From: JAHFOW01 sp046350595
GTDB lineage: Bacteria > Planctomycetota > Brocadiia > Brocadiales > Brocadiaceae
Assembly: GCA_046350595.1 (NCBI GenBank)
Contig: JAXMAC010000040.1
Location: 1 to 26,658, forward strand
Direction of reading: 5' to 3'
DNA: 26,658 nt
Shown: positions 14,809 to 21,520 of the stretch, piece by piece
Numbering within the stretch: the first letter of the stretch is position 1
Layout: each line of letters opens with the position of its first letter
Program-made: the position numbers and the translations under genes
Notes under the pieces: model-generated
What the model saw: the letters and a program-made list of their open reading frames with translations, nothing else
What the model was told of the DNA's origin: nothing
Database searches by the model: none

Positions 14809-15383
14809 TTAGCCCCCCAACCAAGCCAAAAAACAAAGAACGCAGGAGCAGGGAGTTTTTGTCAAGTGGTGAGATCGACAAGCTGATTAAAACTGCCAGG
14901 GACATCGGACGGTATGGATACCGAGACGCCACAATGATCTTAATTGCCTTTCGTCATGGCTTACGGGTATCCGAGCTTGTGTCTCTGCGCTGGTCGCAGT
15001 TTGATTTAAAGCATGGTTTATTTCATGTGGTCAGACGCAAGAACAGTATTGACAGCACGCATCCTTTAGCTGGGGTAGAAATGAGGGCACTGCAAAGAAT
15101 GAGGCGAGATAATCCAGGCACTCAATTTGTCTTTTTAAGTGAACGCAAAGCGCCCATGACGGATTCGGCTTTTCGAAAAATGCTTTATAAAGCAGGTGAG
15201 GAGGCGAAACTCGGCTTGCCGGTTCACCCGCATATGTTGAGGCATTCTTGCGGATTTAAGTTAGCCAATGACGGCCAAGATACCCGAAGCATCCAATATT
15301 ATCTCGGCCACAAAAATATCCAAAATACTGTACCTTATACCCAAATCAGCCCAAACCGGTTTAAGGGTTTTTGGAAGGATTAA
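14796..15383 (+). CDS. Catalytic-domain-only tyrosine recombinase (FimB/XerD-like)
   Basis: A 195-residue tyrosine recombinase that lacks the N-terminal core-binding domain of XerC/D and phage integrases, like the FimB/FimE class. All catalytic residues are visible: R57 (H-G-L-R-V-S-E), K82 (R-R-K-N-S), H146 and R149 (H-P-H-M-L-R-H), H172 (L-G-H-K-N-I) and nucleophile Y181 (V-P-Y-T-Q-I). It should cut and rejoin DNA at short inverted sites. The three 25-bp repeats directly upstream, one covering the start codon, are obvious candidate sites. ATG 14805 is an alternative start; neither has a ribosome binding site. The neighbouring cargo (nuclease, DUF2188) and an unknown reverse-strand gene may be what it moves or switches. 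Confidence 0.88.
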   Translation: MFLMISPPTKPKNKERRSREFLSSGEIDKLIKTARDIGRYGYRDATMILIAFRHGLRVSELVSLRWSQFDLKHGLFHVVRRKNSIDSTHPLAGVEMRALQRMRRDNPGTQFVFLSERKAPMTDSAFRKMLYKAGEEAKLGLPVHPHMLRHSCGFKLANDGQDTRSIQYYLGHKNIQNTVPYTQISPNRFKGFWKD

Positions 15384-15438
15384 AAATAAATCTGATGCTT
15401 GTGATCTGTAGTGCCCGTAGCATAGCATGACAAGTATA

Positions 15439-15987
15439 TTACTCTGCCATAGTAAAACCGAATGTCTTCGGCACTTGCGTCCAAGGACGAGAAAGGTTTT
15501 CTTTGATATCGTTGTAAAGTTGTTCGTAAAACTCCATTTGTTTTTCTTGTTTGTCGATCCGGCAATCTCTTGTTGGCAGCTTCACCGTGAATCCATTCTC
15601 AATCTTCTTGATGCCCACAAGCAACACGATCTTGTACCCATTCTCTGTGCTTCGAAAGTCAAACCCCAAGATAAAGTACCAAAATGTATCGTAGCAGTAG
15701 CACAGATTGGGAAGCTCCATTGGCTTCCCAATCGGTCTGTGTTCCCGGTCAACCTCGACACAGTAGACCGCGCTTATTGGGCTACCAAGGTAGCTCCTCA
15801 AACCTTGGACAAGCTGCGTAGCGAAGTTGTTGCACTCGTTTCTGAGTTCACGAAGCCGTTCCCGCTTTTGGCGTCCGAGTATCGACAGTTCTTCAAACTT
15901 GTTTATGGCATGCTTCATTGAGTTAAAACGAAATTTGGTGATTGATCTAGATATAAAGGGAAGATACTTGTTGTAAAAGTCATCCAC
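15439..15987 (-). CDS. Hypothetical 182-residue protein
   Basis: Unknown family. The first 65 residues are basic and helical (K-H-A-I-N-K-F-E-E-L, R-Q-K-R-E-R-L-R-E-L-R). The rest alternates beta-like hydrophobic stretches (Y-F-I-L-G-F-D-F-R, G-Y-K-I-V-L-L-V-G-I-K-K) with charged turns, suggesting a compact alpha/beta domain. Cysteines occur as C-Y-C near the middle. The GTG start at 15987 has little upstream support. The opposite strand also carries a long frame here (15427-15921), but its Leu/Phe/His-rich composition is that of a shadow. The gene is convergent with the recombinase, 55 bases apart. I could not infer a function. Confidence 0.6.
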   Translation of the reverse strand: MDDFYNKYLPFISRSITKFRFNSMKHAINKFEELSILGRQKRERLRELRNECNNFATQLVQGLRSYLGSPISAVYCVEVDREHRPIGKPMELPNLCYCYDTFWYFILGFDFRSTENGYKIVLLVGIKKIENGFTVKLPTRDCRIDKQEKQMEFYEQLYNDIKENLSRPWTQVPKTFGFTMAE

Positions 15988-16040
15988 ATGACCGGTGAGA
16001 AACGTCGGGAAGAGATGTCCTTTTACTTTCTTATAGAAAA

Positions 16041-16068
16041 ACCCACACGACTATTATGACGTGTGGGT
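16041..16068 (-). terminator. Intrinsic terminator after the 56-residue gene
   Basis: Perfect 9-bp stem ACCCACACG (16041-16049) with CGTGTGGGT (16060-16068), ten-base loop. On the minus strand it is followed by TTTTTCTATAAG. It ends the two-gene unit 17270-16122. Confidence 0.72.
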
Positions 16069-16121
16069 AGTATTTTGAGACAATATTCGTCTCATTGTAG
16101 AAGCAAATTCGTATGGTAAGA

Positions 16122-16292
16122 TTATTTTTTGTCACTCAGAGTTTCTTTCCTCCTTGATACAAAAATGTCTTTTGGGAAAATATATACCGTACTTTTGAGT
16201 ACGTTCTTACCTGTTTGTGATTCAACTATTACCTTATTATCAGTTTCTTTTCCAATATTCACTATTTCAGTTTTTTCCTCAGTATTTTTCAT
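16122..16292 (-). CDS. 56-residue small protein coupled to the membrane protein gene
   Basis: A minus-strand frame of 56 residues whose ATG (16292) directly follows the stop codon of the upstream gene (TAA-ATG, no gap). AAAGGAG sits six bases before the ATG, so the two genes are clearly co-translated. The product is hydrophilic and Lys/Glu/Thr-rich: T-E-I-V-N-I-G-K-E-T and K-V-I-V-E-S-Q-T-G-K look like beta strands, followed by V-Y-I-F-P-K-D-I-F-V. It has no membrane segment. It is presumably a partner or regulator of the two-TM protein. I do not recognise it. Confidence 0.65.
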   Translation of the reverse strand: MKNTEEKTEIVNIGKETDNKVIVESQTGKNVLKSTVYIFPKDIFVSRRKETLSDKK

Positions 16293-17270
16293 TTAATTCT
16301 CCTTTCTCTTTTTATTTAAAACCATATAATATCTTCTCAAAAAAATAAATATAGAGTCAGCAACTATAGCACCAAAATTCACGTCATAGCTTTTATTAAA
16401 GATTTTTCTTGCCTTACTATCTATACAAAGGTAACCCAAAATATCTTGCTTTTCCGTAAATTGTCCTTCTTCTCTGTCATATTGATCTGATGTTATCTTT
16501 CTAATAGGCCATACTATTGTACTTTTATATGGTAATTTCCATCTTCCATTAGGTTCAGTATATAATTCGAAACTTGTATTTAGGTAATTACGCCTCTTTG
16601 GTAGATTGTTTTCAAAGAAAGAATTGTTTATAGTTGGATTTTTTGCAGAAAACAGTTCGGAAAAATCTGTATTTCCACATAGCCAATGCATTGGTTCTTC
16701 CTTGGTTTCTAAAAGTTTTGTATCTATATCCCTCACCCATGTTTCTACATATAGAACTCTTTCTTTTTCTTCTTTACTAAGTTCTGAATACTTTTTGCTG
16801 GGCTCTGCATTATTTATTAGTTTAATGCAAGCACGGCATCTTGTGCCTGTTATTAAGTTAAATGCATTAGCAAAAGATGTAATTACTTTCTCAGCTTCTT
16901 CAAATACTTTCCTTTTAAGAATACTTTCTGCATCTTCACTAGAATTGCTTATTTTATTTAATGTGTGAAAATTGTCTCTTAACCGATGTACAATAGAATG
17001 TATAAAAAACAATGCTTCGGCATATTTTGCTTTCCTAGAATATCTGTATTCTTGAGTAGCCAATAAACCTAGTAAAGCAAATAATAAGATTAATATTAAG
17101 ACATTCGGAAAAATTTCTTTAGGAGGTTTTATGACATTCCATACCACCGCGAATAATTGTAGAATTATTATAACAACCGTAAGCCATTTTGATTTTAGTT
17201 CAAATAGGCTTTTTGCATCTCCAGTAAGTGTTTTTACACCTTCTATTAGAGACTGATATTTATCGCTCAT
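16293..17270 (-). CDS. Two-TM membrane protein with a GAF-like C-terminal domain
   Basis: A 325-residue protein. Residues about 29-47 and 53-72 are two transmembrane helices joined by a short Pro/Lys loop, so the N-terminus and the long C-terminal part face the same side. Residues 85-140 are helical and charged. From 140 the sequence alternates strands and helices in a GAF-like order (F-N-L-I-T-G...C-R-A-C-I-K-L-I; S-T-I-V-W-P-I-R; I-L-G-Y-L-C-I-D-S), ending in a helix with D-S-I-F-I-F-L. This would make it a membrane-tethered sensor that binds a small ligand; the domain call is tentative. C146 and C149 form a close pair (R-C-R-A-C). The ATG has no ribosome binding site. It is followed without gap by a 56-residue gene, then a terminator. 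Confidence 0.62.
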   Translation of the reverse strand: MSDKYQSLIEGVKTLTGDAKSLFELKSKWLTVVIIILQLFAVVWNVIKPPKEIFPNVLILILLFALLGLLATQEYRYSRKAKYAEALFFIHSIVHRLRDNFHTLNKISNSSEDAESILKRKVFEEAEKVITSFANAFNLITGTRCRACIKLINNAEPSKKYSELSKEEKERVLYVETWVRDIDTKLLETKEEPMHWLCGNTDFSELFSAKNPTINNSFFENNLPKRRNYLNTSFELYTEPNGRWKLPYKSTIVWPIRKITSDQYDREEGQFTEKQDILGYLCIDSKARKIFNKSYDVNFGAIVADSIFIFLRRYYMVLNKKRKEN

Positions 17271-17549
17271 GTTTATACAAGATACTATCGTTGGGAAATT
17301 GGAGTATTTATCTGTTTATCAATACTGTTACGTTATGATTTTCGACTATCTTGTAGCCATAGTTTCTTTTTATTTTTAAAGGTACAACTTTAAGGGATAC
17401 TTCTTCAAAATATATCCTATTTAATTTAAAAACTACTTTCTGCCCTCAATACTAGCAAATGCGTTGCCTTTTGCAACAAGCTAGATGACTGCTGAGTTTT
17501 CTTTGAAAAAAGTTAAAAACTTTTAACCACATGTTCTACCTTGCAAACT

Positions 17550-17720
17550 AAAAACAAATGGCCAAGTAGCTTTCCAGTCACTTGGCCATCAGGCAGTGGT
17601 TTTAGCGCAATTTTTAAGCCTGGTACAAAATTGAAATTTCTTGTCAGGCATTATAGAAAACAGAACCCTAATTATACTCTTTAAAAAACCACGCTTCCCA
17701 TAATACTCCAAATAGCATAA
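17550..17720 (-). ncRNA. Candidate small RNA transcription unit
   Basis: A minus-strand promoter at 17755-17727 is followed about 135 bases later by an intrinsic terminator with a T-rich tail (17589 down to 17550). A separate hairpin (17759-17783) isolates it from the lipoprotein operon upstream. No good protein frame lies inside; the longest is a 20-codon frame (17651-17589) without a ribosome binding site, whose stop touches the terminator stem. The layout is that of a free-standing small RNA of about 170 nt. It could instead be a type I toxin-like transcript, though the 20-residue peptide is not hydrophobic. Confidence 0.38.
17558..17589 (-). terminator. Intrinsic terminator of the small RNA candidate
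   Basis: Perfect 10-bp stem ATGGCCAAGT (17558-17567) with ACTTGGCCAT (17580-17589) and a 12-base loop. On the minus strand it is followed by TTGTTTTTAG. Confidence 0.75.
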
Positions 17721-17726
17721 TCGGCA

Positions 17727-17755
17727 ATTTAACAATTAGTTTTTACATATGTCAA
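17727..17755 (-). promoter_or_regulatory. Minus-strand promoter of the small RNA candidate
   Basis: Perfect TTGACA (17750-17755, minus strand), 17-bp spacer, TTAAAT (17727-17732). The -10 matches only four of six consensus bases. Confidence 0.4.
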
Positions 17756-17758
17756 ACA

Positions 17759-17783
17759 AAAATTATTAACTTTTAATAATTTT
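17759..17783 (-). terminator. AT-only hairpin after the lipoprotein gene
   Basis: Perfect 11-bp stem AAAATTATTAA (17759-17769) with its complement (17773-17783) and a CTT loop. On the minus strand it continues into TGTTTGACA, where the small RNA promoter begins. Its stability is modest because it has no G:C pair. Confidence 0.4.
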
Positions 17784-17913
17784 GATGCAAAATGCCTGCA
17801 ATTTAAATAAATTTACTGGCATGTGATAAGTGACAGTTGATTATGATTAATCAGCTTTTCAATCCATTTGCTACTGCCTAAATTAATACTGATTAATTCA
17901 AATTTTGAACAAA

Positions 17914-18516
17914 TTATCGATTGGGCAATCCACCGGCCACTACCTGGGCAACTGGTACTAGTGCGTCCTCACCTCTGCGTAAATCGCTGATTTGGTATTC
18001 TCCGGCATAGCTAGATATCCACACTACCTGAGCAAGCTCAGCACTGATAAGACGAGCACTTATATTAGCAGAACCTATAAAATAAGAATATCCACTTACG
18101 TATACCGCATTCTGTGGTCGATATCGATACGAAGACACATTGTTGATGCTTACAAGCATTATCGCCGATACATTTATGGCTTTTGCCTTCCTGGCTAAGG
18201 CTTCTTCAGAGAAGTCCGATGATTGTATTTTTAACTCCCTCTTAATCTGGTCAATATCAGAACGCGCCGCAAGAATATATCCTTTTTCCATGACAGCTCT
18301 CATAAATTCGTCCTCTACCTGACGCACTGCACCTTCGGATAAGCGATAACGAGATCTGTTTATTACGTATACTCCGATCCTATTGTATACCGCTGGACTA
18401 AACAATTCAGAAGTTGTTACCTTAGGACTTGGCGGGCTTTGTGGAGGGGTTATTGCACATCCAATAGCAACTACAGTCAATAAAAAACAACTAATAGCCG
18501 TTATAATTCCTCGCAT
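17914..18516 (-). CDS. Lipoprotein with CsgG-like domain
   Basis: A 200-residue lipoprotein counted from ATG 18516. I chose this start because AAAGGAG lies five bases upstream and it begins a perfect signal sequence (M-R-G-I-I-T-A-I-S-C-F-L-L-T-V-V), whereas an upstream in-frame ATG at 18540 has no such support. The lipobox is V-A-I-G-C, so the mature protein starts at that cysteine and is anchored in a membrane. The body resembles the CsgG/LpoB-like fold: R-I-G-V-Y-V-I, a helix with V-E-D-E-F-M-R-A-V-M, G-Y-I-L-A-A-R-S-D-I-D-Q-I, then A-K-A-I-N-V-S-A-I-M-L-V and A-R-L-I-S-A-E-L-A-Q-V-V-W. Such proteins form or assist outer-membrane assemblies. Its ribosome binding site follows the stop of the upstream TM gene, so the two form an operon. 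Confidence 0.72.
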   Translation of the reverse strand: MRGIITAISCFLLTVVAIGCAITPPQSPPSPKVTTSELFSPAVYNRIGVYVINRSRYRLSEGAVRQVEDEFMRAVMEKGYILAARSDIDQIKRELKIQSSDFSEEALARKAKAINVSAIMLVSINNVSSYRYRPQNAVYVSGYSYFIGSANISARLISAELAQVVWISSYAGEYQISDLRRGEDALVPVAQVVAGGLPNR

Positions 18517-18530
18517 TTTATCTCCTTTAT

Positions 18531-19034
18531 TCATTCGCAAATAATAATTTGTCCTCTACTGCCAGTAGAAGTAATGCGAAAACTTTCAATATCAACTATT
18601 GCCGCCTGAATTACTGTGACTGTCTCAAAGTCGCTGAATTGATAGTAAATATTGCCCGGTTCGCCTTTAAAAGAAACTTCCAAAGCAATAGCATAACTTA
18701 CTACCGCGCCTAAAGACCGGAGCCGATTCACTATTTCCGCAGCCGTGGATAAGCCCTTTTCTGAGTAAATTACGGTTATCTTTTTATTAGCAATTAGACG
18801 TTTCCACTCGTCTTTTATCCGCCAATTGGTATTACTTGGTTTTTCCGTAATTAATTTCTCAAATTTAGTCTTTGTTTGCCTTAATCGTTCTTGTTCAGCT
18901 ATTTTCGTGGCTATGCGTTGGCCTTTTGTAGGCTTCCAGCCGTATTTCAGTCCCATCCAATGAAAACTGAAATAGGCCGTAGCTATAATTATAGTCACTA
19001 TAATAATACGGCTGGCTTTTGACTTGTTTGCCAT
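18531..19034 (-). CDS. Single-TM protein paired with the lipoprotein
   Basis: A 167-residue protein with one N-terminal transmembrane segment (residues about 10-30), then a basic coiled-coil-like stretch (35-65) and a small alpha/beta domain from about 85 (T-V-I-Y-S-E-K-G-L-S-T-A-A-E-I-V-N-R-L-R-S-L-G). That strand-helix unit resembles the periplasmic LytR C-terminal type domain, but the match is weak. The topology (short cytoplasmic N-terminus, large exported part) fits a periplasmic partner of the lipoprotein, whose ribosome binding site starts three bases after this stop. No ribosome binding site precedes the ATG at 19034. Function unknown. Confidence 0.62.
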   Translation of the reverse strand: MANKSKASRIIIVTIIIATAYFSFHWMGLKYGWKPTKGQRIATKIAEQERLRQTKTKFEKLITEKPSNTNWRIKDEWKRLIANKKITVIYSEKGLSTAAEIVNRLRSLGAVVSYAIALEVSFKGEPGNIYYQFSDFETVTVIQAAIVDIESFRITSTGSRGQIIICE

Positions 19035-19243
19035 TGTTTTTGCTACTCTTTATTTGACCTCTTTATAACGGCAGCCATGATATTGTTTTTTCAGTACGGC
19101 ATCAAGTATAAATTATCTCGGTTAGCAGGCGTATCTTCTGTGCCTATCATTTTCTAACAGACAGAAAATCATCGCCACGCCGGGCTTTTGTTCTGTTTGA
19201 TTATTTGTAAAACAAGCTTTTAAAAATATTTCCTGTGATTTGC

Positions 19244-19272
19244 TTGACAAATGATTAGCCCAGGAATATTAT
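19244..19272 (+). promoter_or_regulatory. Promoter of the toxin-antitoxin and partition operon
   Basis: Perfect TTGACA (19244-19249), 17-bp spacer and TATTAT (19267-19272). The next three genes follow with overlaps or short gaps and no terminator is seen before the end of rep, so it probably drives antitoxin, toxin, parA, parB and perhaps rep. AbrB-type antitoxins usually repress their own promoter. Confidence 0.72.
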
Positions 19273-19332
19273 AAATTAAAAGATTACAAGAATTATAATT
19301 TATAACTTTAAGAAACCATGAGGAGGACTAAG

Positions 19333-19617
19333 ATGCCGCTAATTAAGATCAAACAAAATTATCAAATCACCATACCGCAAGAGCTCCGCAAGAAGTTTAA
19401 CGTTTCAATCGGTGATTATTTAGAAATAGAAAGCCAGAAAGAGGGTTTGGTGATAAAACCCGTGAAGGTTATTCACCCTGACCAGTCATATTTTTATACC
19501 CCGGAATGGCAGAAGAAAGAGGCAGAAGCGGACGAGGCAATTGCCAAGGGTGAGGTATTGGGGCCTTTTGATAATGCGAAAGATGCAATCAAGGCTCTTA
19601 AAAAGGCCAAAATATGA
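19333..19617 (+). CDS. AbrB/MazE-type antitoxin
   Basis: A 94-residue antitoxin with an N-terminal SpoVT-AbrB swapped-hairpin DNA-binding domain (I-K-I-K-Q-N-Y-Q-I-T-I-P-Q-E-L-R-K-K-F-N-V-S-I-G-D-Y) and a flexible acidic C-terminal arm (E-W-Q-K-K-E-A-E-A-D-E-A-I-A-K-G) that would wrap the toxin. The ATG at 19333 is chosen because AGGAGG (19321-19326) lies six bases upstream; the in-frame ATG at 19318 has none. The gene overlaps the toxin by four bases (ATGA), the usual coupling that keeps antitoxin in excess. As part of the partition operon it likely stabilises the element by post-segregational killing. Confidence 0.88.
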   Translation: MPLIKIKQNYQITIPQELRKKFNVSIGDYLEIESQKEGLVIKPVKVIHPDQSYFYTPEWQKKEAEADEAIAKGEVLGPFDNAKDAIKALKKAKI

Positions 19618-19871
19618 AACTTTTCTTTTCGAAACCGTTTGTCAGGGATTACAGAAAACTGCCCAAACAAATTCAAGCGGCGGTGGATAAACAAATAGAA
19701 TTTTTTTTGTCTAACCCCAGCCACCCTTCTTTAAATATAAAAAAGATGAACGATCCACGAGATATTTGGGAAGGACGCGTAACAAAATCTTACCGATTTA
19801 CGTATCGTATCGAAGGGGACATCTGTATTTTACGCAGGGTGGGCACTCACGATGTTTTAAAAAATCCTTAA
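19614..19871 (+). CDS. RelE/ParE-superfamily toxin
   Basis: An 85-residue toxin of the RelE/ParE fold. Visible features are F-V-R-D-Y-R-K-L-P near the start, a helix with A-A-V-D-K-Q-I-E-F-F-L, then N-P-S-H-P-S-L, D-I-W-E-G-R-V-T-K-S-Y-R-F-T-Y-R-I and the last strand I-L-R-R-V-G-T-H-D-V-L. The basic and histidine residues in the last strands suit a RelE-type ribosome-dependent mRNA endonuclease better than a gyrase-targeting ParE, but this is not certain by eye. It begins inside the antitoxin stop (four-base overlap) and ends 13 bases before parA. Confidence 0.88.
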   Translation: MKLFFSKPFVRDYRKLPKQIQAAVDKQIEFFLSNPSHPSLNIKKMNDPRDIWEGRVTKSYRFTYRIEGDICILRRVGTHDVLKNP

Positions 19872-19884
19872 TTAAACCAATTCT

Positions 19885-20658
19885 ATGATTAAAATTATTT
19901 CCGTTGTTAATCAAAAAGGTGGCGTTGGGAAGACTACCACATCCATCAATTTTGCCTGCGGGCTGGCTATGGAAGGTTATCGTGTACTTTTAATTGACCT
20001 AGACCCACAAGCTCACGCCACTATCGGCCTAGGCATAGAGTCCGAAAGCCATCAATATGCGATCCAAGACGTTCTCCTAAACAAAAAAAGGATGCAGGAC
20101 GTTATCTTAAAAACGAAAATTAATAACCTTGATATCGTCCCCTCAAATATCAGACTGGATAAGGCCGAACAGGTGCTAACACCGGAGGCCTTCAAGGAGA
20201 TCAGGCTACGCAAGGCAATTTGCAATCTCGATTATAATTTTATCGTCATTGATTGTCGACCGGCGCTTGGAACTTTAACGGTAAATGCATTGGTGGCTTC
20301 AAATTTTTTAATTGTCCCAACTGAAGTAACACGATTTTCTCTCGAAGGCTTTGCGGATTTATTGGATACTGTTCAAAGTATTAAAGATATTGAAAAGATA
20401 AACGGGGCGGGAGAGAAAGGTTGTATCAAGGTCTTGATAACCAAGTATGACTCGCGCAAATCTCAGACTATTGAATGGTTTATGGAACAATTAGCCCCTT
20501 ATAAAGATATGGTATTTACTACCAAAATTCGGCAAAACGAGGCCTTAAATCAGGCTCAAATTGTGCAAGAGTCCATTTACACATATAAACCCACCAGTAC
20601 AGGGGCAGAAGATTATAAGAATTTAACCAAAGAATTTTTAAGCTTATGTCAAAATTAA
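19885..20658 (+). CDS. parA: ParA/Soj-type partition ATPase
   Basis: A 257-residue Walker-type ATPase that moves plasmid copies over the nucleoid. The deviant Walker A K-G-G-V-G-K-T-T spans residues 11-18, with signature lysine K11 and P-loop lysine K16. Switch I/II regions are recognisable as D-L-D-P-Q-A-H-A-T and V-I-D-C-R-P-A-L-G-T-L-T-V-N-A-L. In the second, the usual D-C-P-P reads D-C-R-P. The short length without an N-terminal HTH is that of the type Ib/chromosomal Soj group, so the protein probably does not bind its own operator. It overlaps parB by 13 bases. The ATG has no ribosome binding site, suggesting translation coupled to the toxin gene 13 bases upstream. Confidence 0.93.
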   Translation: MIKIISVVNQKGGVGKTTTSINFACGLAMEGYRVLLIDLDPQAHATIGLGIESESHQYAIQDVLLNKKRMQDVILKTKINNLDIVPSNIRLDKAEQVLTPEAFKEIRLRKAICNLDYNFIVIDCRPALGTLTVNALVASNFLIVPTEVTRFSLEGFADLLDTVQSIKDIEKINGAGEKGCIKVLITKYDSRKSQTIEWFMEQLAPYKDMVFTTKIRQNEALNQAQIVQESIYTYKPTSTGAEDYKNLTKEFLSLCQN

Positions 20659-21494
20659 AAGATAAACTTGCCGAACATGCCACGAAATTAGCAAAAGATA
20701 GGGTGAAAATAGATGATCATCCTGTTGCAGATTATTATCAAGACGGTGGCTTCTACAAAATTCCTCTAGAAAATATCACTCCTGACCCAAACCAACCACG
20801 AAAGTACTTTGATCCGCAGACATTAGAAGAATTAAGCAATTCCATCAAACAAAAGGGTGTTCTCCAACCGGTTATCATCCGAAGAAATAAAGACGGTGGC
20901 TTTATCCTGGTAGCAGGAGAAAGACGTTTTAGAGCTGCTAAAATGGCTCGGCTTGAGGCCATTCCAAGCATAATAACAAGTGGCAATCCAGAAGAAATCG
21001 CTTTAATTGAGAACCTACAACGAGAGAACTTAAACCCAATTGAAGAAGCCCAGGCGTACGAACGGATGATCAAGGAACATGGTTATACGCAAGAAAAATT
21101 GGCCGAGGTCATTGGCAAGGCACGCCCCACCATTACTCTAACCTTAAGTTTAAATAGATTGCCTGAGCAGATTAAAAATGAATGTTCGCATGCGAACATA
21201 GCGAAAAGAGATTTAATTGAGATTGCCAGAAAAGAAACTTCAGAGGAAATGATTGATTTATTTAATAAGGTTAAAGATGGAATTTTGACAAGCGATCAAC
21301 TAAGAAAAGCAGTAAGAAAGCGCATCAAAAAAACCAATCGCACACCAGCCGCAATTGCCATAGATAAAACTGTTAGTTTAGCCCAATTTCTAGAAAAATT
21401 GGAGCTTAACACGATAGAAGAAAGCGAAAAAGAAAGGTTAAAATCGGAATTACATGGCTTGCAACATTCCATTAACCGTTTATTAACACAGTAA
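20646..21494 (+). CDS. parB: ParB/Spo0J-type partition protein
   Basis: A 282-residue centromere-binding CTPase. The N-terminal domain shows P-D-P-N-Q-P-R-K (47-53), the CTP-binding G-E-R-R-F-R-A-A-K (91-99) and E-N-L-Q-R-E-N-L-N-P-I-E (122-133). The HTH spans about 146-170 (Y-T-Q-E-K-L-A-E-V-I-G-K-A-R-P-T-I). The C-terminal residues (235-282) form a Leu/Glu-rich dimerisation helix. ParB should bind the palindrome at 21494-21511 and the identical one inside its own gene at 21182-21199 (codons for E179 to I185), spread as a CTP clamp and stimulate ParA. It overlaps parA by 13 bases. Confidence 0.93.
   Translation: MSKLKDKLAEHATKLAKDRVKIDDHPVADYYQDGGFYKIPLENITPDPNQPRKYFDPQTLEELSNSIKQKGVLQPVIIRRNKDGGFILVAGERRFRAAKMARLEAIPSIITSGNPEEIALIENLQRENLNPIEEAQAYERMIKEHGYTQEKLAEVIGKARPTITLTLSLNRLPEQIKNECSHANIAKRDLIEIARKETSEEMIDLFNKVKDGILTSDQLRKAVRKRIKKTNRTPAAIAIDKTVSLAQFLEKLELNTIEESEKERLKSELHGLQHSINRLLTQ
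21182..21199. other. parS: parS-like palindrome inside parB
   Basis: ATGTTCGCATGCGAACAT, a perfect 18-bp palindrome, lies in the parB coding sequence, just after the HTH codons. The outer TGTT...AACA matches the ends of the general ParB site (TGTTTCACGTGAAACA), while the centre (CGCATGCG) differs. An identical copy follows the parB stop. A parS inside parB also exists in Bacillus subtilis spo0J. Confidence 0.75.
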
Positions 21495-21511
21495 TGTTCG
21501 CATGCGAACAT
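21494..21511. other. parS: parS-like palindrome between parB and rep
   Basis: Second copy of the 18-bp palindrome, extended here to 20 bp (21493-21512). It begins at the last base of the parB stop and ends nine bases before the rep ATG, so bound ParB would sit over the rep translation start region and could influence rep expression. Confidence 0.75.
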
Positions 21512-21520
21512 TTTTAAAGT

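Larger units (their letters stand above)
17271..17913. other. 643-bp AT-rich intergenic region
   Basis: No protein gene longer than 20 codons with a credible start is visible. It contains an AT-only hairpin (17759-17783), a minus-strand promoter (17727-17755), a candidate small RNA (17550-17720), a terminator (17558-17589), and small hairpins at 17463-17477 (GTTGC-N5-GCAAC) and 17508-17524 (AAAAGTT-AAA-AACTTTT). The remaining 180 bases before the gene at 17270 hold nothing I can name. Confidence 0.5.

Noticed and set aside
15427..15921. 164-codon plus-strand frame opposite the 15439-15987 gene
   Set aside because: Rich in Leu, Phe, His and Cys, lacks a ribosome binding site, and mirrors a minus-strand frame whose composition and alternating helix/strand pattern look like a real protein.
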